From contig JASEFH010000011.1 in the NCBI GenBank assembly GCA_030019205.1, forward strand, positions 255-64,254: 64,000 nucleotides of DNA, written 5' to 3'. The notes under the pieces were generated by a model. That model ran no database searches and was not told the origin of the DNA. It was given only the letters and a program-made list of their open reading frames with translations. A program made the translations under genes and the position numbers. The DNA is from Methanomicrobiales archaeon. Its GTDB lineage: Archaea; Halobacteriota; Methanomicrobia; Methanomicrobiales; JACTUA01. Positions 9,869 to 18,338 of the stretch are shown here, one piece after another (position 1 is the first letter of the stretch; every line of letters begins with the position of its first letter).

Positions 9869-10435
9869 CTATCGGGCGGCAGTGCCGCGTTCTGCTGCCG
9901 CCATCTGCCCCGGAGACGGTGCCATCTCCTCCAGCTTCTTCAGGGAGGCATCGATGAACGCGGGGAGATCCCCCGGGTTCCGGCTGGACACCAGGCTGCC
10001 GTCTTCCACGACGGGAGCATCGACGAACTGCGCCCCCGCGTTCCGGATATCCTGGGCGATGGACTTCCAGCCGGCGACCCGGCGCTCCCGGAGCACGTCG
10101 GCGGTGATCAGCAGCTGCGGCCCGTGGCAGATCATGAGCACCGGTTTGCCGCTCTCCACGAAGCGCCGCACGAAGCGGACCGCGTCGTCATCCGCCCGCA
10201 GGTTGTCCGGGGAGTGCCCGCCGGGGATGAAGAGCGCATCGAAATCGTCCGCGGATACGTCTCTCACCGCCCGCTCGATCCCGACCGGAGTCGCTTTTTT
10301 CTTTCCGCTCACCGTGCTGCCCCGCTCCAGACCGACGTGCACCAGTTTGTGCCCTGCGGCCCGGAACGCATCCGCGGGCTGGATATACTCCACGTCCTCG
10401 AACCCCTCTCCAATCAGTACGGCAATCGTTGCCAT
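9869..10435 (-). CDS. DJ-1/PfpI family protein
   Basis: 188-aa single-domain protein of the DJ-1/PfpI superfamily (intracellular protease, glyoxalase or deglycase activities reported in the family; the exact one here is not known). The nucleophile elbow is clear: PVLMICHGPQLL with Cys at about residue 104. The Glu of the active site (GEGFEDVEY, about residue 16) and FIPGGHSPDNLR are also present. The start ATG 10435 is preceded by GGAGG with 7-nt spacing, which rules out the longer frame beginning upstream. A TATA-like element near 10548-10557 would give a leader of about 90 nt. The gene stands alone. The family assignment is firm. Confidence 0.9.
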   Translation of the reverse strand: MATIAVLIGEGFEDVEYIQPADAFRAAGHKLVHVGLERGSTVSGKKKATPVGIERAVRDVSADDFDALFIPGGHSPDNLRADDDAVRFVRRFVESGKPVLMICHGPQLLITADVLRERRVAGWKSIAQDIRNAGAQFVDAPVVEDGSLVSSRNPGDLPAFIDASLKKLEEMAPSPGQMAAAERGTAAR

Positions 10436-10851
10436 ATCATACCCTCCTTGGGGAATGACCAAACGCCCGGTTCCCGCTCTTCCCGGCGGCGGGGGACCGT
10501 GCGTCCGGTCACTCCGGCGATGCGGTGCTCCTCTCTCCCGGACATCCTATAAATACACACCTCCTCGCTCTGGTGCATCCCTGCGCCGCGACGGCGGCCC
10601 CTTGAGAGAGTGAAACCCCCCCCCCGCCGCAGGGAGAACGCACCTACTGCAACGTTCGGGGAAGAGAATGGCGAACTCCTCCGCCGGATGGCTCCTTGCA
10701 GTATGGGAAGCGGTGAGAGGAGAAGCGATGGGACGGGCGAGATGCAGGTCCAGCCATGTTGTATCCCGCTTCATCCTGCAGGTACGGGAACGCCCCATTC
10801 GGGGTGCTTGGAGGGGGCGACCTAAAACTGCGCATGCACCTTTTTCAGCAT
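10436..10851. other. Intergenic spacer, no gene seen
   Basis: About 415 bp between two minus-strand genes. It holds the possible TATA element ctataaatac (10548-10557), a run of about ten C near 10617-10626, and gcaggtacggga near 10784, which distantly resembles the TACGATA repeat. No coding frame looks real. Confidence 0.45.
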
Positions 10852-12336
10852 TCAATGGTCCGGAGCGGCATCCTCACAGGCAACATACCGGGTCCCATCG
10901 GAGAGGCTGATCGAGCTGAAGCGGACAGTCTTCTCCGCTCCGTCCTTGCACCGCACCAGGAGCGTGCGGGAGCGGACCGCGCCGGGATCCGCCAGATTCG
11001 CCTTCCAGGCAGCAATCGCCCCCTCCTGGTATCCAGGATCGGGAAAGGCGCACTCGAACCATTCCGTTCCCGTGGGGATATCAGAGAGCGTGTACCCGAA
11101 GCGTTCCGTGAATGCGCGGTTGAGGAGGGTGCAGCGCCCGTCCGCCTGGACGAGGGCGGTCGGGATCGGGGAAGCATCGAGCACCTCCTGCAGCCGCCGT
11201 TCGCTGCGGTGGAGACGGTCCTCGGTCTGCCGCCGGGCAATCGCGATGGAGGCCTGCCGCAGAAAGGACTCGACCACCTGCGTATCCTCGAGCTCCCGGT
11301 CGGGCGGGAGGATGATCCCGACATTGCCGAAGAGCCGCTCCCCCCAGACGAGAAAGATGAAGTAGGCCTTTCCGATAGGAAGCGTCCGGCAGATCTCGTC
11401 ACAGAGCTCCGGCGGGATCTGCCGGAAACTAAGCTCGTAGAACGACATCCCCTCTGGCCCAATCTCCGGCCAGAAGGTGAACTTCCAGGCCTGCCCCTGC
11501 AGCAGACTCAGGGGATTTCCGCCCCGAGGATGCGATAGGATCTCGGTCATCGGGACCACCAAGCCCACGGGATCCCGCCCCAGTATCCTGGTCAGCGCAC
11601 TGCGAATATGGGCATCACGGATAGCCTGTATGGTAAACTGCCGGCTGCCTTCATCGTAGGATATAACCTGGATGAGCGTCTTTGGAACCAGTTCAGAGAT
11701 CCGATCGGCGATGTACTGGTAGATATCCTGCTCCGGGGGCATATCGACGAGCTCCATCGCGGTTTTGGCCAGGAACTCCATGTTCTGCACATACCGTTTC
11801 CGCTCCGTGATATCCTCCAGGACGAGGGTAGCACCCTTCTCCCCGTCCTCGAAGGTGGTGGGGATCACCTGCAGCTGGAAGAAGAGGTCCTTCCCCCCCT
11901 CCTGGTACCGAAGGTCGGTAATGATCTGCTCTTTCTCCAGGCTCTCGATAATGGATAGGGCCTCCGGGGTGGAGACGACGGGCAGGTTCGCGGCGGCCAG
12001 GGTATAGCCCACCAGGTCCTCCTTGGTCCGTTTCGCCAGTGTGAGGCACCGGTCGTTCACCTGGACGATGCGGTGGGAACTGTCCAGGATCAGGACCAGG
12101 TTCTTCGTGAAGCAGAGAAAGGCGGACAAGGGGACCCGCTGGGCCCGGTAGTAGACTTTCGCGGAGCCGAACGCTTTCAACTCCACCTGGCCGTTCACCC
12201 GCAATAGCTCCAGCTGCCGTGCTGCGGTGTTGCGGTTAATCCCGGTTGCCGTGGCGATGTCGGCAATGGTCATCCCCCGGGAGCGGTACTTGAGGGCTTT
12301 CAGGATCCGGGCGGCGGTCTCCGGCGCGTGCTGCAT
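10852..12336 (-). CDS. HTH-PAS-GAF-PAS one-component regulator
   Basis: 494-aa cytoplasmic regulator with no transmembrane segment or kinase domain. Residues about 5-65 form a winged helix-turn-helix (GMTIADIATATGINRNTAAR). A PAS domain (about 75-180) ends in the PAC-like VLEDITERKRYVQNMEFLAK. A GAF-like region follows (about 185-375; AMELVDMPPEQDIYQYIADR and FGNVGIILPPDRELED), then a second PAS (about 395-490; VLDASPIPTALVQADGRC, AFTERFGYTLSDI). This architecture is recurrent in Methanomicrobiales, where a sensor domain is coupled directly to DNA binding. Ligand and target genes are unknown. The start is the ATG at 12336, where the HTH follows within a few residues. Confidence 0.82.
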   Translation of the reverse strand: MQHAPETAARILKALKYRSRGMTIADIATATGINRNTAARQLELLRVNGQVELKAFGSAKVYYRAQRVPLSAFLCFTKNLVLILDSSHRIVQVNDRCLTLAKRTKEDLVGYTLAAANLPVVSTPEALSIIESLEKEQIITDLRYQEGGKDLFFQLQVIPTTFEDGEKGATLVLEDITERKRYVQNMEFLAKTAMELVDMPPEQDIYQYIADRISELVPKTLIQVISYDEGSRQFTIQAIRDAHIRSALTRILGRDPVGLVVPMTEILSHPRGGNPLSLLQGQAWKFTFWPEIGPEGMSFYELSFRQIPPELCDEICRTLPIGKAYFIFLVWGERLFGNVGIILPPDRELEDTQVVESFLRQASIAIARRQTEDRLHRSERRLQEVLDASPIPTALVQADGRCTLLNRAFTERFGYTLSDIPTGTEWFECAFPDPGYQEGAIAAWKANLADPGAVRSRTLLVRCKDGAEKTVRFSSISLSDGTRYVACEDAAPDH

Positions 12337-12820
12337 GCAAGTGACTTGCTCCAGAGGATTACATCAGGTTTTCCATGGAGTAGTGCAGACCGTCGAACCC
12401 ACGAGCCGGGGCCAGGGATGGGGAGCAGGTATCCTTCCTATCCCGTCCGCTCCCTCATGGGTGATATCGAGGATCGGAACTCCATGGAGCAGGATTTGAA
12501 CGGCAGGCATTCGGGCCCGAACATGAAGTGGCTCATGTTCCGGTCAGCGAAAGCGGGCCAGGGATCACGCAGACCTTCCCCGCCAGGCTATCGTACCGGG
12601 GGTAGGGGACGGGGGGAGGGGGCGCACCCCCTCCCCCTTTGGTGCGATAGGGACTGGTTAAGCGAACAGGATGTCAGCGTTCTCTGCAAGCGGTTCAACA
12701 AGAGCCATAATGACCGATGGAGAGGGCCAACGGGAGGAATCCGGAGACGGCCGGTCCCCTGCGGTCCGGGAAATAAAGATTAATGGCAGATCACGCCCAC
12801 GTCCTCATGCAGGTGAATCG
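12337..12820. other. Intergenic spacer with a large GC hairpin, no gene seen
   Basis: About 485 bp between divergent genes. It contains the inverted-repeat element at 12585-12650 and no credible coding frame. The plus-strand phosphodiesterase has its ribosome site at the right end. Confidence 0.5.
12585..12650. repeat. Dispersed intergenic repeat, copy B: large inverted repeat
   Basis: Outer arms are ctatcgtacc (12588-12597) and ggtgcgatag (12641-12650), complementary at 9 of 10 positions. Inside lies GGGGGAGGGGG, a CGCA loop and CCCCCTCCCCC, an 11-bp perfect G/C hairpin. The outer arm matches the TACGATAG core of the copies at 9.56 and 50.2 kb. It could act as a transcription terminator or be a miniature repeat element. 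Confidence 0.6.
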
Positions 12821-13318
12821 ATGCTCATCGGTATCATCTCCGACACCCACGACAACCTCCCCCGGGTGGACGACGCGGTGCGGGTGCTGAACAGGGCGGA
12901 GGTCGGGCTGGTGCTCCATGCGGGCGATTATATCGCCCCCTTTGTCCTCCCCCGCCTCGCAGACCTGGACGCCCGGATGATCGGGGTGTTCGGGAACAAC
13001 GACGGCGAGAGGGCGGGGCTGCACCAGAAGCAGCAGGAGTTCGGCAACATCGATATTCGGGGCCCGTTCGCCCGCGTGGTCGCGGGGGGAATCAAAATCG
13101 GGCTTCTCCACGGCCACGACGGGGAGCTGCTGGAGGCCCTGATCGAGGGGCAGGGGTTCGATGCCGTCGTCTGCGGCCATACGCACCGCTATGCGGTCGA
13201 ACGGCGGGGGAGGAGCCTCGTCGTAAACCCCGGCGAGGTGTGCGGTTACGTCAGCGGACAGTCGACGCTGGCCCTCCTCGACACGGAATCGCGTGATGTC
13301 CGCCGGATCCAGCTCTAG
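12821..13318 (+). CDS. YfcE/MJ0936-type metallophosphodiesterase
   Basis: 165-aa calcineurin-like phosphoesterase. Metal-binding motifs are complete: ISDTHDN (residues 6-12), HAGDYI, FGNNDGE, LLHGHDGE and CGHTHRY. Family members hydrolyse phosphodiesters in vitro with a dinuclear Mn/Ni centre; the natural substrate is unknown. The start ATG 12821 is preceded by AGGTGA at 7-nt spacing, and the conserved strand begins at once (MLIGIISDTHDN), so upstream frame extension is excluded. Monocistronic. Confidence 0.93.
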   Translation: MLIGIISDTHDNLPRVDDAVRVLNRAEVGLVLHAGDYIAPFVLPRLADLDARMIGVFGNNDGERAGLHQKQQEFGNIDIRGPFARVVAGGIKIGLLHGHDGELLEALIEGQGFDAVVCGHTHRYAVERRGRSLVVNPGEVCGYVSGQSTLALLDTESRDVRRIQL

Positions 13319-13413
13319 CGCCCGGCAAGCGCTGCACCGCAGAGAGGCAGAGGGATGGGCAGCCGGCTGCGTTGAACCCCCGGGTTCAAGAATCGAACCG
13401 GTGCCATCACGGG

Positions 13414-13421
13414 AATATATA
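13414..13421 (+). promoter_or_regulatory. TATA box of the 82-aa protein gene
   Basis: The bases aatatata form a TATA element about 70 bp upstream of the ATG at 13487, predicting a 5' leader of about 45 nt. Confidence 0.45.
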
Positions 13422-13486
13422 GGCAGGGCGAAGAGAAGCAGCTACCGTACAACTCTGGACTTCGGAGACGCGATGCGGGGGCAACC

Positions 13487-13735
13487 ATGGATCCCAACAG
13501 AATCCTGAGCGGCGGCATCTTTCGCCTGAAGCGGATCGACGGGGAGGTGCTGATCCAGATGCCCTCGGACGCGGAGCGCTACGGGCGCTTCTGGGAGCGC
13601 GTGATGTTCCCGGACGGAACCGTGCTCTTCCGCCCCCGGGATGCGGATCTGAGTGCGAAAGAGAGCGTTCAGGAGTGTTCCCCGCCGCCGCTCGAGCGCT
13701 TCAAGGCGTTCTTCAGGACCAAGCATACGCCCTAG
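13487..13735 (+). CDS. Hypothetical protein, 82 aa
   Basis: Not recognised. The product (MDPNRILSGGIFRLKRIDGE at its N-terminus, then a charged middle with GRFWERVMFPDGTVLFRPRD) looks like a compact soluble alpha/beta protein with balanced composition, unlike shadow frames. A TATA box lies upstream. Its stop codon shares a CTAG palindrome with the stop of the convergent gene at 13732-14220. No function can be proposed. Confidence 0.6.
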   Translation: MDPNRILSGGIFRLKRIDGEVLIQMPSDAERYGRFWERVMFPDGTVLFRPRDADLSAKESVQECSPPPLERFKAFFRTKHTP

Positions 13736-14220
13736 CGGGCGCTCAGGGTTGTCTGGCGGCTGGAAGATGCCTTCCTGGCTGGACGCTGCTGTCTTCGGGG
13801 GAGTCCAACTTCCAGATAGAAGACGCGATCCGCCAGCTTCGCCAGAAGCCGCGCGGACGCATCCGGTGCGGCGGCATGGCAGACTACGGCTGCGGTTCGG
13901 GCTGCCTCCCGCATGGCCGCGGCCAGCGGGGGGATCAGGCTCCGGTCCCCGTAGAAGGCGGGGTCGTGCTCGATCAGGACGAGGGGGTGGTGGACCCCCT
14001 GCAGACTCGAGCGGAGCTCGCGGGGGTTGCGGGCGCAGCGGAGATCGAGAGCGGCGCGGCGCACACGGCAGAGGACGGCCGAACGATCTCCGCAGATGTA
14101 GAGCGGGCGCGACAGGGCAGGGACGCCGTTCAGGGCGGAGGCGACCGTCTCCGCCGGCGCAAAGGCGACCGCGAACGTTCCCGCGGAGACGACCATGAGG
14201 GGATGCAGCGCGAACTCCAT
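13732..14220 (-). CDS. Hypothetical protein, possible degenerate RecA-like fold
   Basis: 162-aa protein from ATG 14220. It begins MEFALHPLMVVSAGTFAVAF and later has hydrophobic strand HPLVLIEHDP (resembling a Walker B strand) and the ending segment ARTAAVVCHAAAPDASARLL, AKLADRVFYLEV, which resembles the last strands of RecA/KaiC-like ATPases where ADR precedes a final beta strand. No P-loop lysine motif is visible, so any ATPase relationship is inference. An upstream in-frame ATG near 14262 is possible. It converges on the 82-aa gene, and both stops lie in one CTAG. It diverges from the HEAT-repeat gene at 14447. Confidence 0.6.
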   Translation of the reverse strand: MEFALHPLMVVSAGTFAVAFAPAETVASALNGVPALSRPLYICGDRSAVLCRVRRAALDLRCARNPRELRSSLQGVHHPLVLIEHDPAFYGDRSLIPPLAAAMREAARTAAVVCHAAAPDASARLLAKLADRVFYLEVGLPRRQQRPARKASSSRQTTLSAR

Positions 14221-14446
14221 GCGAGGCAGGGTGGCTCGGGCGCCGGGATAAGGGCGTGGCATGAGGGGCGCGAAAGTGGAGCGGACCGCCCCCGCGGGGG
14301 CGGACTCCGGCGGACAACAATCTATGTAAAGTGTGCGGACGAACCGGATCCCCGGGGGAGAGCAGCGGTGCTGCGCACGAGCGCAACGCTCATATGGGAG
14401 CCGGGCCCGTATACCGGAACCTGCTGATAGCACCCCGAGGTTTGCG

Positions 14447-15508
14447 ATGGGATTCCGCGAGGCGATGGAGTTCGGCGTTCCCGATATCCGGAGGGGCTTG
14501 AGAGGGCTCTGCAGGATCTTCGAGTGCGGAGATGCGGGCATGCAGAGGGAACTGCAGGCCGCCCTCCGGGATATGGACGAGGCGGCTGTCGAGGTCTTCA
14601 TTCTGGCGCTGAAGCACAGGAGCCGGAAGATCCGCGCCCTGGCGCTCTCCACGCTCGCGGAGATCCGGGCTGCCCGGGCGGTGAAGCCCATCGTCGAACT
14701 GCTCGGCGACGAGGACGCGGAGATGCGGGCCAGGGCAGCGGCAGCGCTCGGGGAGATCGGGGATCCGGCGGCAGCCGCCCCGCTCATGCACGCGCTGCGG
14801 GATTCGGATCGGTTCGTGCGGGCGCGGGCGGCGATCGCCCTCGGACGCCTGGGAGGCGGGGTTGCCGAACCGCTGATCGCGGCGCTGTCGTCGGAGCACG
14901 AGCCCATCCGGGCGGGTGCGGCGATCGCGCTCGGAGAGCTGCAGGATCCGCGGGCGGCCCCGCATCTCCTGCGGGCGCTGAAGGACCGGGGCCCGGCCGT
15001 CCGTGCAGCGGCGGCGATCGCCCTGAAGTATGCCGGCCCTCCGGCGGTCGAGCCCCTGATCGGAGCGCTGCAGGACCCGGATGCGGATGTCCGGGCTGCC
15101 GCCGCCATCGCCCTCGGCAGGATCCGGGATCCGCGCTCCGTTCAGCCGCTCCTGCTGGCCCTGAAGGACGCGAGCGACGACGTGCGGGCGGAGGCCGGAG
15201 CGGCCCTGGGAGGCATCCGGGATCCGCGCTCGGTCGAGGGGCTCATTGCCGCCCTCACGGAGGACCGCAAGAGCGTCCGCTACTGGGCGGCCTCGGTCCT
15301 GGGCGAGATCCGGGATCCGCGCTCCGTCGAGCCGCTGATCGCGGCCATGCAGGACCCCGACGGCGACGTGCGGGAGGCGGTCGTTGAGGCCCTGGGCGAG
15401 ATCCCCGACCCCCGCGTGATCGAGCCCCTCAAGAAAGCCCTGAAGGACGAGCACAGGCGGGTGCGCAGGACGGCGGCCCGCGTGCTCCGTGGGGACGGGG
15501 ACCCGTAG
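14447..15508 (+). CDS. HEAT-repeat (PBS-lyase type) protein, 353 aa
   Basis: Almost entirely HEAT/PBS-lyase repeats: about ten units of roughly 31 residues with the pattern A-L-G-E-I-R-D-P-R-S-V-E-P-L-I-A-A-L-D, for example LGEIRDPRSVEPLIAAM and LGRIRDPRSVQPLLLAL. The first about 45 residues (MGFREAMEFGVPDIRRGLRG) are an N-terminal cap. Such alpha-solenoids act as protein-interaction scaffolds; lyase activity is not implied. The start ATG 14447 has CGAGG 6 nt upstream. Repetition at DNA level (gggatccgcgctcggtcgag and near copies) suggests repeat number may change. It is one of four HEAT genes in this window, all unlinked. Confidence 0.88.
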   Translation: MGFREAMEFGVPDIRRGLRGLCRIFECGDAGMQRELQAALRDMDEAAVEVFILALKHRSRKIRALALSTLAEIRAARAVKPIVELLGDEDAEMRARAAAALGEIGDPAAAAPLMHALRDSDRFVRARAAIALGRLGGGVAEPLIAALSSEHEPIRAGAAIALGELQDPRAAPHLLRALKDRGPAVRAAAAIALKYAGPPAVEPLIGALQDPDADVRAAAAIALGRIRDPRSVQPLLLALKDASDDVRAEAGAALGGIRDPRSVEGLIAALTEDRKSVRYWAASVLGEIRDPRSVEPLIAAMQDPDGDVREAVVEALGEIPDPRVIEPLKKALKDEHRRVRRTAARVLRGDGDP

Positions 15509-15756
15509 CGGCAGGGGGGGGGACGTGTTCTCGGCCATAACCCCGGATACGGGCAGCGCCGCTCGATGAGAGCGGATCGCCGCAGCCCCTGCACGCGGCC
15601 GTCCGGCGGGCCCACCGCTCTCTGATCCGTCTCATCCGCCCTTTATCCGGCTCCCCGGCAGCAGCCTGCCGTGGCCGCGGGGCACACGTAGACCACGACG
15701 GAATCCGTTACTGCCTGCCCGGTGGGGAGCCCGGGCTGTCTCCCGGGGAGGAGGGC
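15509..15756. other. Spacer upstream of permease remnant
   Basis: About 250 bp after the HEAT gene with no coding frame of recognisable content. Some of it may belong to the decayed permease that follows. Confidence 0.35.
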
Positions 15757-16500
15757 TTGGCTGAAGGAGCGGATGCGGATATCGGGACCGCGGTGATCGC
15801 AAACAGCAACGCCATCATTGGCACGAGCGTCTCCGTGCTCCCGAGCATCACCGCCGGGTTCGCAGGGCCGGCCATGGTCGTCTCCTTCCTGGTTGCGGGA
15901 CTGATCGCGTATGTCGCCGCCCTCACCTCCGCAGAACTCTCCCCGTTTATCAGCGGGAGAGGGTGGCTCCATGCGCAACGGCCGCACCATCTCGCAGCGG
16001 GGCGGCTTCCTGATCGGCTGGGTGCAGACCTTCAGTTTCGTTCTCGGTGCGAGCGTGGCGACCTTTGGAACCTGCTCAATGGCACGACCTGTGCCGTGCC
16101 CTGGGCGCACATCCTCCTGATCGGGGGCCTGGCCACTCGTCCTGACCATTGCCGGCATCGGCTGGACACCGAGGACTGCCCGTCCGCCCCCGGGGGTGCT
16201 GGCGTTCAAACTCAGCCCCCTCGCGGTCTCCGCCATCGTCGGCGGAGCGCTCCTCCTATCCCGGAGGCGACTTCTCCGCCGGCACCCCCGTTTGCATCCC
16301 CGGGAGCGGAGGGGATGCTGCGGGGCGCCTCCATGAACTTCCATGCATTCGGGGGGCCAAGCGCGATGTCCATCTTCCCCGACCGGGGAATATCCCCGGA
16401 GCCCTCGCGATCTCCCCCGGCGCGGCGGCGATCCATGCCATCTGCGTACCCCTGGCCGCCATCGGTCCCGGGGGACAGGCACATCGGCGGTTATCCGCCT
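15757..16500 (+). pseudogene. Decayed amino-acid permease (APC superfamily)
   Basis: Fragments of an APC transporter are readable in order but in different frames. First, in one frame, IIGTSVSVLPSITAGFAGPA then FLVAGLIAYVAALTSAELSP (first two helices). Next, in another frame, GGSMRNGRTISQRGGFLIGW then VQTFSFVLGASVATFG. Then LVLTIAGIGW and LSPLAVSAIVGGALLL, then EGMLRGASMNFHAFGG, and last PGNIPGALAISPGAAAIHAI with CVPLAAI, which matches the NIPRAI helix region. At least three frameshifts and a missing C-terminal half make it non-functional. Boundaries are approximate. Confidence 0.6.
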
Positions 16501-16552
16501 TCCTGCTGGTCGTTCCGGGCGGCGGCAGGCGGAGTCGCGGCAGTGCAGGGGA

Positions 16553-16563
16553 AATATTTATTA
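16553..16563 (+). promoter_or_regulatory. TATA box of the short HEAT gene
   Basis: The bases aatatttatta lie about 33 bp upstream of the ATG at 16591, implying a transcript with only a few untranslated bases. Confidence 0.5.
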
Positions 16564-16590
16564 ACGAACCTGCCCGTCCGTACTGGCATC

Positions 16591-16863
16591 ATGCAGGTTC
16601 AGGACGTGGACCGGATGGCAGGCGACGGCGATCTGGAGGGTCTGATCCGCTCGCTGCAGGATGAGAGAGCCGATGTCCGCCGGAGAGCGGCGGTTCAGCT
16701 GGGATTCCTGGCCGAAGGGAGAGCGGCCGAACCCCTCCGGCGGGCGGCTGCCGCCGATCCCGATGCGGGAGTGCGGGAAGCCGCAAAGACCGCGCACGAA
16801 CGGCTTGTCGAGGCCGCCCGCGCCTCCGAGGCCGCATCGGAGACCTACGTCTGCCGCGAGTAG
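16591..16863 (+). CDS. Short HEAT-repeat protein, 90 aa
   Basis: About two HEAT units: GDLEGLIRSLQDERADVRRR with AAVQLGFLAEG, and AAEPLRRAAAADPDAGVREA with AKTAHERLVEAAR. The tail is Ala/Glu-rich. ATG 16591 fits a TATA box 33 bp upstream and a near-leaderless mRNA; the same frame runs open far upstream through the permease remnant but that part is unrelated. Probable small adaptor; partner unknown. It is convergent with the antiporter gene at 16962. Confidence 0.75.
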   Translation: MQVQDVDRMAGDGDLEGLIRSLQDERADVRRRAAVQLGFLAEGRAAEPLRRAAAADPDAGVREAAKTAHERLVEAARASEAASETYVCRE

Positions 16864-16961
16864 GGGAGAACCGCAACAGGCAACAGCTGCGGAATCGGCA
16901 GAGGCCTCGCGGGATCGATTCCATGCAGGGAGAGCGGACGCGCGTCGCCGAAGGCGGGCCG

Positions 16962-18146
16962 CTATATCCGGCTCCCGTGCCTTCCGGGCTTGCGGTGCGG
17001 CGAGCGCCCTCCGCTGAACGATGCGCTGATCAGGAGAGGCGAGAGCAGGTTGCCCAGCAGGAAGACGCCCACCAGGACGGAGTAGAATGTGCCGTCCAGC
17101 ACCCCGCCGGCTGCCCCCAGGCCGAGCATCAGCAGGCCGTACTCGGACATCGGCGCCATGCCGGCGGCGACCCGGACGGACTGGCCGAGCGAGTGGCCGC
17201 AGAAGAGCGCCGGCACCATCGCCGCCGCGAAGCGGATGGCGGCGAAGACCGCGAGGAGGAAGACGAGCCAGGGGAGATTGAGCAGCAGCGGGAGAACCGT
17301 TACGCCGAGCCCCAGGGATGCGAAGAAGACGGGGATGAAGAAGCCCTCGCCTATCTGGCGGATGCTCCGGGAGACGGCCCCGGCCTGCGGTGTCCTGCTG
17401 ACGAGAATGCCGGCGAGCATCACCCCCAGGTAGGGCGTGAGTCCGATCGCCTCTGTGATCGCCGCCAGGGAGAAGGCCAGGAGCAGCGTCAGGGCCAGCA
17501 GGACCTCGTCCAGGCGCAGCGCCTGGACCGATGCCATCATCCGCTGGACGAACCGTTCGCCGAGCCGGCTCGCCACGGCAAACGTCCCCGCGACCATCAG
17601 CCCCAGGGAGAGGAGGGGCGCGGCGCTGAACTCGCGGGCCTGCAGCAGGTTGACAACGGAGGCGATCAGGAGGATCTCGACGATGCCGTTCATGACCTGG
17701 AACCCGATGATCGTCCGCCCCTCCGGGGAGTTCAGCCTTCCCAGGGCGAAGAGGAATCGCACGGCGATCACCGTGCTCGAGCCGAAGATGGCCGCTCCCA
17801 CCACCGGCACCAGCCCGGGATCCAGGCCGAGGTGCGCGAAGAGGAGGGCGAGCAGGAGGAAGATGACGGCGGCCGTGCATACCTGGGAGAGGATCAGCCG
17901 CTCCAGGTTCCCTTCGATGGTGTCGAGATCGATGGAGAGCATCGTCAGCAGGATGAGGAACATGATCCCGATCTGGGACACAACGCGGATGGTCTCCGAG
18001 GCTGCCAGACCGCTGACGACTGCACCGAGAACCGCACCGCCCAGCAGTTCGCCGACGAGGGGCGGCTGGCGAAGGCGGGAGCATGCCATCCCTCCCGCCT
18101 TTGCGCACAGAAACAGCAGCGCCAGGTCCCACATCCCGAAACTCAA
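16962..18146 (-). CDS. CPA2-family cation:proton antiporter (Kef/NapA type)
   Basis: 394-aa membrane protein with about 12 helices. N-terminal features typical of CPA2 are RLRQPPLVGELLGGAVLGAV and GIMFLILLTMLSIDLD. The ion-binding crossover region is represented by FGSSTVIAVRFL and later by LTPYLGVMLAGILVSRTP and GEGFFIPVFFASLG. It lacks a C-terminal RCK/TrkA domain, so regulation must be separate or absent. Cation (Na+ or K+) cannot be told from sequence. The longest start is TTG 18146; ATG 18134 (MWDLALLFLCAK) is an alternative. A TATA box (18166-18174) lies 24 bp before the TTG, so the message is close to leaderless. Confidence 0.88.
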   Translation of the reverse strand: MSFGMWDLALLFLCAKAGGMACSRLRQPPLVGELLGGAVLGAVVSGLAASETIRVVSQIGIMFLILLTMLSIDLDTIEGNLERLILSQVCTAAVIFLLLALLFAHLGLDPGLVPVVGAAIFGSSTVIAVRFLFALGRLNSPEGRTIIGFQVMNGIVEILLIASVVNLLQAREFSAAPLLSLGLMVAGTFAVASRLGERFVQRMMASVQALRLDEVLLALTLLLAFSLAAITEAIGLTPYLGVMLAGILVSRTPQAGAVSRSIRQIGEGFFIPVFFASLGLGVTVLPLLLNLPWLVFLLAVFAAIRFAAAMVPALFCGHSLGQSVRVAAGMAPMSEYGLLMLGLGAAGGVLDGTFYSVLVGVFLLGNLLSPLLISASFSGGRSPHRKPGRHGSRI

Positions 18147-18165
18147 CCTCTCCCCCCGTCCTGCC

Positions 18166-18174
18166 GCTATATAG
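18166..18174 (-). promoter_or_regulatory. TATA box of the antiporter gene
   Basis: Minus-strand reading gctatatag is a TATA element 24-36 bp upstream of the candidate starts of the antiporter gene. Confidence 0.5.
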
Positions 18175-18338
18175 CTACGGCCATGGGGATTCTCAAATAT
18201 TTTCTCATTCCGCCTTCGGAACTCCGCCGGAGATGCCGCCCGATCGATCGGTGCGGCGTCCGGGAGCGGCGGGATCGGTCCGTGCGGACGCTCGGGGAAC
18301 GAACACGGGAGAATACGGTCAAAAAAGGTATGCGGGGA

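Noticed and set aside
12585-12650. CRISPR repeat or rho-independent terminator at the GC hairpin
   Set aside because: There is no array of repeats and spacers, and the hairpin lies between divergent genes; a dispersed repeat explains it better.
14447-15508. Phycobilisome lyase function for the HEAT protein
   Set aside because: The PBS-lyase repeat name reflects sequence similarity only; methanogens have no phycobilisomes and the repeats are generic alpha-solenoids.
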